Positions 34,427 through 42,440 of a stretch of 64,000 nt of DNA are shown piece after piece. The translations under genes were made by a program, and so were the position numbers. The notes below the pieces were generated by a model. That model searched no databases and was not told where the DNA came from. It saw only the letters and a list, made by a program, of their open reading frames with translations. The stretch's first letter is position 1, and each line of letters opens with the position of its first letter. This stretch comes from Methanomethylovorans sp041447285 (GTDB lineage Archaea > Halobacteriota > Methanosarcinia > Methanosarcinales > Methanosarcinaceae), in assembly GCF_041447285.1 (NCBI RefSeq), contig NZ_JBGMEB010000020.1:1-64000 (forward strand). The letters run 5' to 3'.

Positions 34427-35119
34427 ATGCATGCTGCATCTATAAAGAATTCCATAGGTATGGAGTTCGTGCTTATCCCTGCCGGGGAGCTTAGGATGGA
34501 TTCTAATAAGTATAGCTATGCAACACCCGTTGACATAGTGATCATCCAAAAACCATTCTATCTTGGAAAATATTTAGTGACCCAGAAAGAATGGAAATCG
34601 GTGATGGGCAACGATCCCTCATGTTTTGAAGGAGATGACAGACCTGTTGAATGCGTTTCCTGGAATGATGTACAGGAGTTTATCACAAAGCTAAATACGA
34701 AGGAAGGCACTGATAAGTACCGTCTGCCCACCGAAGCAGAGTGGGAATATGCTTGCAGAGCGGGCACGACCACGAGATATTCTTTTGGAGACGCCGATTC
34801 AAAATTGGGGAAATATGCATGGTATTATGGTAACTCCGAGCATGAGACTCATCCGGTAGGTCAGAAGAAACCGAATCTATGGGGATTGTATGATATGCAT
34901 GGTAATGTGTGGGAATGGTGTCAGAACAGATCTTATGGAAATTCTGAGGATGATCTGGCTTATGCTAATACCTGGGAAGATGTTGCTGTTTCCAGCCCGG
35001 CTCTACGTGGTGGTGGCTGGGTTAACTATCCAAAGAAATGTCGATCAGCCTATCGTATAACCTTTCACCCGAACTATGGCCACTACTCGCTTGGCTTCCG
35101 CCTCTGCAGGTCATTGTAA
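34427..35119 (+). CDS. SUMF1/formylglycine-generating-type domain protein
   Basis: The 230-aa protein covers one SUMF1 (FGE-sulfatase) domain. It opens with GMEFVLIPAGE, followed by YLVTQKEW, RPVECVSWNDV, YRLPTEAEWEYACRAGT, MHGNVWEWCQ and LRGGGWVN, and ends with LGFRLCR. Of the two active-site Cys of true formylglycine-generating enzymes, only the second seems aligned (KKCRSAYR); the first position holds Asn/Tyr. It is therefore more likely a lectin-like or EgtB/PvdO-type relative than a sulfatase activator. No good ribosome-binding site precedes the ATG, and no other in-frame start lies between it and an upstream stop. Confidence 0.8.
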   Translation: MHAASIKNSIGMEFVLIPAGELRMDSNKYSYATPVDIVIIQKPFYLGKYLVTQKEWKSVMGNDPSCFEGDDRPVECVSWNDVQEFITKLNTKEGTDKYRLPTEAEWEYACRAGTTTRYSFGDADSKLGKYAWYYGNSEHETHPVGQKKPNLWGLYDMHGNVWEWCQNRSYGNSEDDLAYANTWEDVAVSSPALRGGGWVNYPKKCRSAYRITFHPNYGHYSLGFRLCRSL

Positions 35120-35133
35120 GTATTATTAGTATC

Positions 35134-35150
35134 ATTATTGAGGCAATAAT
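35134..35150. terminator. Short AT-rich hairpin
   Basis: ATTATTG (35134-35140) and CAATAAT (35144-35150) form a 7-bp stem with a 3-base loop between the convergent SUMF1-type and YggS genes. Confidence 0.45.
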
Positions 35151-35164
35151 AATATGAGATCATT

Positions 35165-35818
35165 TCAATACTTTCTATCCCCGAATATCGAAGAACCAAT
35201 ACGCACCATAGTGGCTCCTTCTTCTATAGCAACTTTATAGTCACCTGACATGCCCATTGACAGCTCCCTTATAGCAATATTTTCCTGGTTTTTCTGCTGC
35301 AACTCATCAAAAAGGGCTTTCATCCTTCTGAAATATGATCTTGTTTCTTCTGGAGATTCAAAGGGAGGTATACACATCAGACCCCTAACATGGACATTTT
35401 TCAGTGCAGGAACCTCAGTAAGTACCTGTGCTATCGAGTTCTCTGCAAAGCCGAATTTCTGAGACTCATTGCCTATGTTCACCTGAAGAAAGACCTTCTG
35501 TATCTTATTTACGGCTCTGGCTTTCTTATCAATATCCTGTATCAGCTTCAGGGAATCGACTGACTGTATCACATCAAAGAGCTGAATAGCTTTTTTAACC
35601 TTATTTGACTGCAAATGTCCTATAAGGTGCTTTTCACAAGGCAACAGATCATCACGTTTTTCTTCATATTCCTGAACCTTGTTCTCCCCAATGATGGTGG
35701 CTCCTGCCTTTATGGCCTCATTTATCTTCTGAACATCTACTGTCTTAGTGACACAAACCAATTTTGTGTTACCCAGTTCCTTGAGTATTGCCTTTACATT
35801 CTCTTCGACTGTCATCAT
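35165..35818 (-). CDS. YggS/PROSC-family PLP homeostasis protein
   Basis: The 217-aa single-domain TIM-barrel protein matches the YggS/PLPBP family. The PLP lysine lies in KLVCVTKTV (about residue 25). GENKVQEY, the HLIGHLQSNKV block, NIGNESQKFGF and the C-terminal LSMGMSGDYKVAIEEGATMVRIGSSIFG all fit. These proteins bind pyridoxal phosphate and balance its pool rather than act as catalysts. Monocistronic. Confidence 0.92.
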   Translation of the reverse strand: MMTVEENVKAILKELGNTKLVCVTKTVDVQKINEAIKAGATIIGENKVQEYEEKRDDLLPCEKHLIGHLQSNKVKKAIQLFDVIQSVDSLKLIQDIDKKARAVNKIQKVFLQVNIGNESQKFGFAENSIAQVLTEVPALKNVHVRGLMCIPPFESPEETRSYFRRMKALFDELQQKNQENIAIRELSMGMSGDYKVAIEEGATMVRIGSSIFGDRKY

Positions 35819-35930
35819 ATTCCCGGAATCTTTTCATTTAATCAGTGTAACCGTGGCAATATAAACTAAATACAAGGGTTTGATATAAAAAATTCGTTCG
35901 GTTCATTTCTTATAGAAGCAGAAACTGTCA

Positions 35931-36320
35931 CTAATCACAGTTTGTGCAGCTTATTTCTTCCACTTGCATGGTTACAATGCATTTCTTTCCGAGATATCCG
36001 GTTCCCCAATCTAGTAAAGTTTTCAATACTGGAAGAACAGTTCTTCCAAAATCTGTAATTGTGTATTCGACTTTTGGAGGAATCTCAGGATACACTTTTC
36101 TTGATATCAGTCCATCGTCTTCAAGCTCACGCAATTGTTTTGTAAGCATCTTTGGGGACACATCAGGAATAAGCTGCTGAATTTTGTTATAACGTAAAGT
36201 GTTATTTGCCAGTAGGCAAAGTATCATTGGTTTCCACTTGCCGCCTATTACATCCAAAGTTGCCTCAATGGGACAACAACAGTGATTATTATTGTTTTTT
36301 CCACATTCTGTGATTTGCAT
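35931..36320 (-). CDS. HxlR-family winged-helix regulator
   Basis: The 129-aa regulator has the HxlR signature: a Cys-rich start (CCCPIEATLDVIGGKWK), the DNA-binding SPKMLTKQLRELEDDGLI helices (about 63-80), then EYTITDFGRTVLPVL. HxlR proteins often sense quinones or electrophiles through Cys near the N-terminus; several Cys are present here, also at the C-terminus. Divergent from a flavin reductase gene, which is the likely target. A good inverted repeat lies between them. Confidence 0.9.
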   Translation of the reverse strand: MQITECGKNNNNHCCCPIEATLDVIGGKWKPMILCLLANNTLRYNKIQQLIPDVSPKMLTKQLRELEDDGLISRKVYPEIPPKVEYTITDFGRTVLPVLKTLLDWGTGYLGKKCIVTMQVEEISCTNCD

Positions 36321-36322
36321 TG

Positions 36323-36363
36323 TACCATACCAGTAAGTTACTATCCTAAATGATTGTATGGTA
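36323..36363. promoter_or_regulatory. Candidate HxlR operator in a divergent promoter
   Basis: TACCATAC (36323-36330) and GTATGGTA (36356-36363) form an 8-bp perfect inverted repeat with a 25-base spacer. The left arm lies just before the hxlR-type start codon, and the right arm overlaps the TATA-like TATATAAAT that faces the flavoprotein gene. This placement suits autoregulation plus control of the divergent gene. Confidence 0.6.
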
Positions 36364-36450
36364 TATAAATATAGTAAGCATAATAGAACTAAAGAATACC
36401 CGATGGGTCATTCTTCTGAATCCAAGGAAATGATTATGGAGGACTAGCAA

Positions 36451-37008
36451 ATGAAAACTATAGGTATTATTGGAAGCCCCAGAATTAACGGGAACACTGC
36501 CACACTTGTAAAACAGACCCTTGAGTCTGCAGCAGAAGCCGGAGCTGAAACAGAATTATTCTACCTCAATGAACTGGAGTTCAAAGGCTGCCAGGGATGC
36601 GGGTACTGTAAGATCCACGATAAATGCAAACTGCAAGATGACCTTACCAAAGTATTGAATGAAATGGTAAAAGCTGATTCAATCGTCATGGGTTCCCCGA
36701 TATATTTCAGCCAGTTTACAGGGCAGATGCGCTTATTCCTTGACAGGTGCTATTCTCTTATCAATCCGGATTTCTCTCCCCGTGTAGCTCCTGGAAAAAA
36801 AGCCGTGCTTGTAGGCTCTCACGGAGCACCTGTAGCTGCTATGTATGCCCCTGTATTTGAGGAATTTGCCGGAAACCTCAAGAATTTCATGGGTGTCGAG
36901 ACCATTGATACGATCATAGCCGCAGGATACAGCGAACCCGGTTCTGTAAAAAGCAATGCTGAACTAATGAGTAGAGCAAAAGCGGCGGGTTTGAAGCTGG
37001 CAGAGTGA
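36451..37008 (+). CDS. NADPH-dependent FMN reductase / iron-sulfur flavoprotein-like
   Basis: The 185-aa flavodoxin-fold protein begins IGIIGSPRINGNTATLVK, the FMN phosphate-binding loop. It has a compact Cys motif (CQGCGYCKIHDKC, about 48-60) like the cluster-binding region of methanogen iron-sulfur flavoproteins (Isf). The block MGSPIYFSQFTGQMR contacts the flavin ring. Isf proteins reduce oxygen or hydrogen peroxide with ferredoxin electrons. Divergent control by an HxlR regulator fits a redox-stress role (inference). Confidence 0.88.
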   Translation: MKTIGIIGSPRINGNTATLVKQTLESAAEAGAETELFYLNELEFKGCQGCGYCKIHDKCKLQDDLTKVLNEMVKADSIVMGSPIYFSQFTGQMRLFLDRCYSLINPDFSPRVAPGKKAVLVGSHGAPVAAMYAPVFEEFAGNLKNFMGVETIDTIIAAGYSEPGSVKSNAELMSRAKAAGLKLAE

Positions 37009-37023
37009 ATAAATATTCAAAAA

Positions 37024-37043
37024 AGGAGCTATAAAAAGCTCCT
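37024..37043 (+). terminator. Intrinsic-type terminator
   Basis: AGGAGCT (37024-37030) pairs with AGCTCCT (37037-37043) across a 6-base loop. T-rich sequence follows shortly after (CTTTTTGTTTTTG). It ends the flavoprotein transcript. Confidence 0.7.
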
Positions 37044-37104
37044 CTTCACCAGCTTTTTGTTTTTGTATTTTGAAATCTCTTGGCTTGACAAGTTAAAATA
37101 AACT

Positions 37105-37530
37105 TTATGCTTCAATGACCTTAATGCTGAATGTCAGAGCCTGACCGGCAAGCGGGTGGTTGATATCAAGTGTTATTGTCTCGTCCGTTACTTCAGTAAC
37201 CATTGCAGGCATTTGTTGACCATCCTCCGTACCTAGTGTCAGGATCATTCCAATCTCAACCTCCACATCAGACTGAAGGATTGATCTTGGGAATGATTGT
37301 GTAAGGTCCGGATTTATTTCGCCGTAGGCTTCGCAAGCTTCTATTCTGAAGGTTTTCTCTTCCCCTATTTCCATGCCCCTTACTGCATCTTCAAAACCTG
37401 GTATGACCTGACCTGCTCCAACAGTGAATTCAAGTAGTTGATCATGATCTGCAGAACTATCAAAAACAGTGCCGTCATCCAGTGTGCCGGTATAATCTAT
37501 CTTAATTGTATCTCCATCTTTTATTGGCAA
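37105..37530 (-). CDS. FKBP-type peptidyl-prolyl isomerase
   Basis: An archaeal FKBP of about 141 aa. The FKBP core blocks are DGDTIKIDYTGTLDDGTVFDSS and VIPGFEDAVRGMEIGE (about 40-60), then an IF-type insert and the closing DINHPLAGQALTFSIKVIE. It isomerises Xaa-Pro bonds and acts as a chaperone. The usual start M-P-I-K-D-G fits TTG at 37530, preceded by GAGTTGAT, which resembles the archaeal ribosome-binding site. TTG at 37539 is the alternative. Confidence 0.9.
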   Translation of the reverse strand: MPIKDGDTIKIDYTGTLDDGTVFDSSADHDQLLEFTVGAGQVIPGFEDAVRGMEIGEEKTFRIEACEAYGEINPDLTQSFPRSILQSDVEVEIGMILTLGTEDGQQMPAMVTEVTDETITLDINHPLAGQALTFSIKVIEA

Positions 37531-37621
37531 AAATATCAACTCGGTTTATCAAAATAAGTAAAAACTCATTTTTGTGCAAAGAGGAATTGACATTACTTAG
37601 GCTTTTTGGTGAAGATAAATG

Positions 37622-38263
37622 TTATAGTCCTTTCAATAATTCTGCGTATTTCTCCAAACGCTGCTTACCTGTTTCCTTTGACTGGCTGTTTGCAGCAAAC
37701 ATAATGTACGAAGGCAGGACCTCAAGTCCCGTATACTCAAATATGCAATGAGTGATGTACTTTAAGAGATCATTGATATCTCCGTGTGCCCCACCTTTGG
37801 AATACAGGCTTTCATCTGCACCTGTGGTAATGGTCATCATGACCTTTTTACCCTTTAACAAGCCCTTATCGTAGACACCCTGAGTAATGGGGTCAAATGC
37901 AAAACCTGCTGCAAAAATCCTGTCTAGCCACCCCTTCATAATGGCAGGCATGCCGGTGAAGTAGATTGGGAACTGGAATATCAGCAGGTCCGCCCACTTC
38001 ACTTTTTCCATTTCTTCCATTATATCCGGTACAAATGTACCCGTCTTGCTTGCATTGATTTGTTCCGGAAACAGGTGTAAAATGTCTTTATTTTTCCTTT
38101 GCAAGAAATCACTGGCATCAAGCACAGGCTTGAACTTCATGGAATACAGATCACTAACCTTTATTTCATGACCTGCATTTTCCAGAGTCTCAAGAGCGGT
38201 TGTCTTCAGTGCTGCATTAAAAGATGCTGGTTCCTGGTGCGCATATATGTAGAGTATATTCAT
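37622..38263 (-). CDS. NAD(P)H dehydrogenase (quinone)-like flavoprotein
   Basis: A flavodoxin-fold protein of about 213 aa, like the NQO1/MdaB/KefF group. The N-terminus MNILYIYAHQEPASFNAALK binds FAD/FMN phosphate. The FQFPIYFTGMPAIMKGWLDR block and the TTGADESLYSKGGAHG loop follow. It probably reduces quinones or similar electrophiles by two electrons. ATG 38263 is chosen for GGGGAG 4 bases upstream. With the HxlR/flavoprotein pair nearby, it adds to a redox-defence neighbourhood. Confidence 0.88.
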   Translation of the reverse strand: MNILYIYAHQEPASFNAALKTTALETLENAGHEIKVSDLYSMKFKPVLDASDFLQRKNKDILHLFPEQINASKTGTFVPDIMEEMEKVKWADLLIFQFPIYFTGMPAIMKGWLDRIFAAGFAFDPITQGVYDKGLLKGKKVMMTITTGADESLYSKGGAHGDINDLLKYITHCIFEYTGLEVLPSYIMFAANSQSKETGKQRLEKYAELLKGL

Positions 38264-38350
38264 AAATCTCCCCAATTCTTTTATAGGGCTGTACTATTTG
38301 AAAATATCCTTTGCTTAAAGAAAGGGCAAATATCTAAAAAAGAAAAGATA

Positions 38351-38372
38351 TTCCCTCAGCTGTGAGAGGGAA
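38351..38372 (-). terminator. Terminator after the permease fragment
   Basis: TTCCCTC (38351-38357) and GAGGGAA (38366-38372) form a 7-bp stem. Read on the minus strand it is followed by a T-rich run (TATCTTTTCTTTTTTAG). Confidence 0.65.
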
Positions 38373-38385
38373 CTTTCTGTGCAAT

Positions 38386-39264
38386 TCAATGTGCAACTGA
38401 TTGCATTTTTCTAGCTTCTAACTGGACTTCATGTTGTGAGTAGAACCACAACGGTATGTACAGGCTCAGCACAATAAAACCTACAATTGTTGAAGTCCAG
38501 CCTATCTCAAGGCTATTGAGATAGATTATCCCAATAAGGCACAGAGGCAGGTTGAAAAGTCCAAAGAGCAATGCAACGTTCTTCCAGCCAGATGGTGCCT
38601 TGAAAGGTCTGTCCAGACCAGCAAGCCTTGGGTTAGTCTTGGCCTTAACATATGCGAACAGGCTAATACCGTTAGCACAGACATATCCTATGGCAGATGC
38701 TGCAAGAATGGCAGTAGGTGTTCCAAAAGATATGAGTGCCAGGTTGAAGAGAGCAATAACTATCATAGCAAAGACAGGAGTTCCATTTGCATTGATCTTA
38801 CTAAATACGTGTGGAAGATTACCCTCGATTGCCATGGAGTGCATAGCTCTTGCAGATCCAAGAAAAGCTGTCTGGATGATCAAAATCATTGCTGCCACAA
38901 GCATGATAATGGATATGTATGCTCCTATTGGCCCCATTGCAGCTTGTGCCAGTGGCAACATGGGTGAAATAGGCTGCGCGAGAATTCCTTCAATGCCCAA
39001 TGTTCCGGTAACTGCTGCCTGGACAAGAATGAAAGTGAACAGGCAGACGAAACCACAGCTAAACAGAGCCTTTGGAACATCAGAGTGTGGTTTCTTGTAT
39101 TCAGGGCCATAGATAGCTGCTGTTTCCCAGGCGCATGCGCTCCACTGTGCCATGGCAAAAATACCCAGCAGGATCAATATGTGTGAGAGATCCCAGGCCC
39201 AGTCCGTGGGGAGCCATGAACCAGTGATGTTGGATAGTACAAAGTCAGAAGATATGGAGAGCAT
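38386..39264 (-). pseudogene. Amino-acid permease (APC family), 5'-truncated
   Basis: The 292-codon frame encodes about seven to eight membrane segments that match the C-terminal part of APC-superfamily amino-acid permeases. The usual length is 450-500 aa with 12 segments. Recognisable blocks are WSACAWETAAIYGPEYKKP, GSARAMHSMAIEGNLPHVF and a C-terminal helix pair. The first four or so segments are missing. The apparent ATG at 39264 has no ribosome-binding site and lies at the junction with a kinase fragment on the other strand. Probably non-functional, unless the rest is supplied elsewhere. Confidence 0.8.
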
Positions 39265-39664
39265 TGATTTTTCAGACTACATCATAAAACTTGTCAACGA
39301 CTTATCCAACTCTTACATGATGGATACCGGAGACATCAATATTCGCACACACATTGATGCTATTTTTCTGGATATGGATGTAGCCATACCTCTTGGTATG
39401 ATCGTCAACGAGCTGGTTTCCAATTCTTTTAAACATGCTTTCCGATCAGGAGATAAAGGAGATATTCTCATAGACCTGAGCTATGATGGCGAAATGTTCA
39501 CACTTGTAGTATGTGATAACGGTGCAGGGTTCCCTGAAGAAGTGAATTTCAGGGAAACGGAATCTTTGGGACTGCAGCTTGTGACTACATTAGTTGACCA
39601 GATAGATGGGACCATAGAACTCCAAAGAACTGAAGGTACCAGATTTATAATCACGTTCAAATGA
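39244..39664 (+). pseudogene. Histidine kinase C-terminal fragment (HATPase)
   Basis: The frame encodes only the end of a HisKA_2-type histidine kinase. It begins SEDMESIDFSDYIIKLV and continues through the N box IVNELVSNSFKHAF, the G1 box CDNGAGFP and the G2-like ESLGLQLVTTLV, and ends in FIITFK. Sensor and phospho-acceptor His parts are missing. Upstream, the frame runs into the antisense of the permease fragment, so the 5' end was lost at about 39240-39260. The adjacent response-regulator gene is intact and lies 20 bases downstream, as expected for a former two-component operon. Confidence 0.8.
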
Positions 39665-39684
39665 ATGAAAAAAGGTGAAAAATC

Positions 39685-40107
39685 GTGGATGAAATAAAGA
39701 TATTGATCGTTGAGGACGAGAATATAATTGCTCTTAATATAAAGAAAAAACTAAAAAGTTTTGGTTATGCTGTGCCTGCCATTGTCTCTACAGGTGAAGA
39801 GGCCGTTAAAATGGCTGAGATCATTTCACCTGATCTTATCCTTATGGATATCATGCTCAAAGGAGATATGGATGGAGTGAAAGCTGCAGAAGAAATCAAA
39901 AAAAGGTTTTCTATCCCCGTTATCTATCTTACGGCTTACTCTGACGACAAGGTACTGGATAGGGCAAAGGTAACGGAACCTTATAGATACATCGTGAAGC
40001 CTTTTAAGGCTATAGATCTGCGTTCCAATATCGAGATGGCACTGTACAGGCATAGCATGCAGAAAAGTACGGATAATGAAAGAGCTTCATGCGAGGGGAG
40101 CACATAG
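39685..40107 (+). CDS. Single-domain response regulator
   Basis: The 140-aa protein is a CheY-like receiver. The acidic pair lies in LIVEDENI, the phospho-acceptor Asp in LILMDIML (about 54), the Thr/Ser in IYLTAYSDD and the Lys in YIVKPFKA. There is no output domain. GTG start at 39685 with AAGGTGA upstream. Its cognate kinase appears truncated immediately upstream, so it may now be uncoupled or served by another kinase. Confidence 0.9.
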   Translation: MDEIKILIVEDENIIALNIKKKLKSFGYAVPAIVSTGEEAVKMAEIISPDLILMDIMLKGDMDGVKAAEEIKKRFSIPVIYLTAYSDDKVLDRAKVTEPYRYIVKPFKAIDLRSNIEMALYRHSMQKSTDNERASCEGST

Positions 40108-40175
40108 TTTAATATCAGTTCTTATACCATGACTCCTTATAACCAGAACAGTATAATATATTATAGAGAGGGGTA

Positions 40176-40911
40176 ATGCAGGCTTCCTTGATAGACACCA
40201 TGCTGAACTCTGAGAAGAGAAAAAAATCTCTTGCTTCTGCTTCTGGAAGGGGAGAAAGACCGTGACCAGATCAAGACAGCCCTTAATGTTACTTCTACTG
40301 CTATTATCCCCCAGATCAAGAAACTTAAAGAGGCAGGTCTTGTCCTTCAGGAAGAAGACAATTATCGACTTTCATACATGGGTCAGGTGCTGGTTGAGAA
40401 TATGCTTCCTTACCTCAATATTGTAGAGGTTTTTGAGGAAAACGAAGAATACTGGTTAACCCGTAATCTTAAGGGTATACCCTGGCCTCTCTTAAAAAGA
40501 CTTGGGGAACTTGGAAATTACCTTCTCATAGAGCCGGATCTCAATTACCTATTTGAGTTTCCCCGGGAGTTCAGGGAAAATATCTTCAAATCAAATTTTG
40601 TTATGGCTTTTACTGCGTACTTCCATCCCGAATATCCTGTCATCTACTCAAAGCTTGCCGAGCAGGGAGTGAATGTTTCCCTTATACTTACACCTTCTGT
40701 ACTTGAAAGACTTCAAAAGGACTATGCTGAAGAGATGAATAAAATATCTGCCTTCGAGAACACGAAGATTTTTGTAACGGATGAGGTATCAGGGCTAGCC
40801 ACTATCGTGACAACTGATCGATTTTTATTTTTATGTTTCTTCAACAAAAGTGGCCACTATGATCACCGTGTGATCATGAGCTTTGATCCACGTGCTCTGC
40901 AGTGGAGCTAG
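40176..40911 (+). pseudogene. Methanogen winged-helix regulator (DUF1724 type) with frameshift
   Basis: ATG 40176, with GAGGGG just upstream, opens the typical N-terminus MQASLIDTMLNSEKRK. The frame then runs out after 28 codons. The remainder continues one base further on, from about 40231 (LLLLEGEKDRDQIKTALNV...), and covers a winged helix and a DUF1724 C-terminal domain through 40911. The two frames join exactly at a run of seven A's (40220-40226); six A's would give one continuous product of about 244 aa. It could be a true mutation, a phase-variable site or a sequence error. Family members are methanogen-specific transcription regulators. Confidence 0.75.
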
Positions 40912-41058
40912 GAGCTATTTCGAAATTATCAGGAAAATGCCAGAAAGTTGATCATGGAATGAGATTGACAGGATGCAATTCTTGGTCCCCTTGAATACCA
41001 AACCTTTTTACACATGTATATCAGAAATATAACAAGGATTTCTGAAAGTGATGTTTCT

Positions 41059-42039
41059 ATGGATGTGCTATGGTTTGATCAGTCCGATGTTCAAAGCTTG
41101 CTGGATATGCATTCCACAATAGAAGCTGTGGAGAATGGGTTCAGACAGCATGGTCTTAAAAAGGTGCAAATGCCTCCTAAATCTTATCTCTATTTCCAAA
41201 AATACAATGGAGATCTGCGCACCATGCCGGTGTATATAGAGGAAGAGGATATTGCAGGTGTAAAAATAGTAAATGTGCATCCCGATAATCATCAGAAGGG
41301 TCTGCCTACTGTGATGGCAGTTATTGTGCTTAATTCTACGCAAACTGGTGCACCTCTTGCTATTATGGATGGGACATTCATTACAGATATGCGTACAGGT
41401 GCTGCCGGAGGTGTGGCCGCAAAATATCTTGCCAGAAAAGACTCACATATTGTGGGCATGGTAGGCGTAGGAGACCAGGCTCGTACCCAGTTACTTGCTC
41501 TATCCCAGGTCATGGACATCCAAAAAGTGAAGCTGTTTTGCAGGAATATGAGTCACTGTGATCATTTTGAGAAAGATATGAGCCATCTCATGAGCTGTGA
41601 GTTTCTGAAAAAGGACAAGATAAAGGATGTATGTGATTGCGACATCCTGGTGACCACCACTCCTGTACGTGAACCAATAGTCATGTCTGAATGGATTAAG
41701 GAAGGCACGCATATCAATGCAATAGGAGCAGATGCAAAAGGTAAAGAAGAACTGGACCCTCAGCTACTGCTACGTGCTAAAGTGATAGTAGATGATATGG
41801 TACAGGCATCACATTCTGGTGAGGTAAATGTACCTCTGTTAAATGGTATAATTACGCAAAAGCAAATCTACTGCGAACTTGGAGAAGTAGTCTGTGGTAT
41901 TCATCCTGGAAGGCAGTCTGATGATGAGATAACCATTTTTGACTCCACAGGACTTGCAGTGCAGGATATAGTCACTGCCAATATGATATACAAGAAAGCT
42001 CTTGAGCATGGCATGGGTCAAAGCATAAGGATGTTCTGA
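41059..42039 (+). CDS. Ornithine cyclodeaminase / archaeal alanine dehydrogenase-family protein
   Basis: About 326 aa in the OCD/mu-crystallin family. Blocks include the substrate-binding KSYLYF, GVKIVNVHPDNHQKGLPTV, ITDMRTGAAGGVAAKYLA and the Rossmann motif GMVGVGDQARTQL (about 135-147), and NAIGADAKGKEELDP. The family covers NAD-dependent ornithine cyclodeaminase and archaeal alanine dehydrogenase. The sequence does not decide between them. ATG 41059 is preferred over 41014, since AAAGTGAT lies close before it and homologues start near the WFD block. Confidence 0.85.
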   Translation: MDVLWFDQSDVQSLLDMHSTIEAVENGFRQHGLKKVQMPPKSYLYFQKYNGDLRTMPVYIEEEDIAGVKIVNVHPDNHQKGLPTVMAVIVLNSTQTGAPLAIMDGTFITDMRTGAAGGVAAKYLARKDSHIVGMVGVGDQARTQLLALSQVMDIQKVKLFCRNMSHCDHFEKDMSHLMSCEFLKKDKIKDVCDCDILVTTTPVREPIVMSEWIKEGTHINAIGADAKGKEELDPQLLLRAKVIVDDMVQASHSGEVNVPLLNGIITQKQIYCELGEVVCGIHPGRQSDDEITIFDSTGLAVQDIVTANMIYKKALEHGMGQSIRMF

Positions 42040-42106
42040 GAAGAACTTAAATTCGGATTCTGATATAAAAATCTATTCCTTTTTTTAGTTGATACTAAAA
42101 GATATT

Positions 42107-42161
42107 TAAAAGCATCTTAGGCATGCTTTTATATTAACAAAATGATCCTCTTGGAGAGGAT
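42107..42161 (+). terminator. Two consecutive hairpins
   Basis: TAAAAGCAT (42107-42115) pairs with ATGCTTTTA (42123-42131), a 9-bp stem with a 7-base loop. A second stem, ATCCTC/GAGGAT, lies at 42145-42161. They may end the OCD transcript or form part of a small RNA. Confidence 0.5.
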
Positions 42162-42440
42162 AGAGGTATTAACAAAAAAGGCTTGAACTAACTATGAATA
42201 GTATTGCAGATTTTATACTATTAGAATTAATCAAAATTTAATTCCTTAGAGCCTATTGATATTAGAGACTCAACTGAGTATAAAAAATATTATATATATA
42301 TCATCTATTTTTTAATCAAATATTTATGCTTCTTCTGCTGTGCATTTTTTGCTATTGAATCTAAAAGTGAAATCATGTACACCTTTTATATATTTGTTCC
42401 ATTAAAATCTAGACTCATTACTTTAATGGTGGTGGATGCA
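42162..42440 (+). promoter_or_regulatory. AT-rich promoter region of the unknown gene
   Basis: Very AT-rich, with a run TATTATATATATATATCAT near 42287-42305 that can serve as a TATA box. No gene seen. Confidence 0.4.

Noticed and set aside
40220..40226. Programmed -1 frameshift at the A7 run
   Set aside because: The downstream frame requires +1 (or loss of one A), so a classical -1 slippery site does not explain it.
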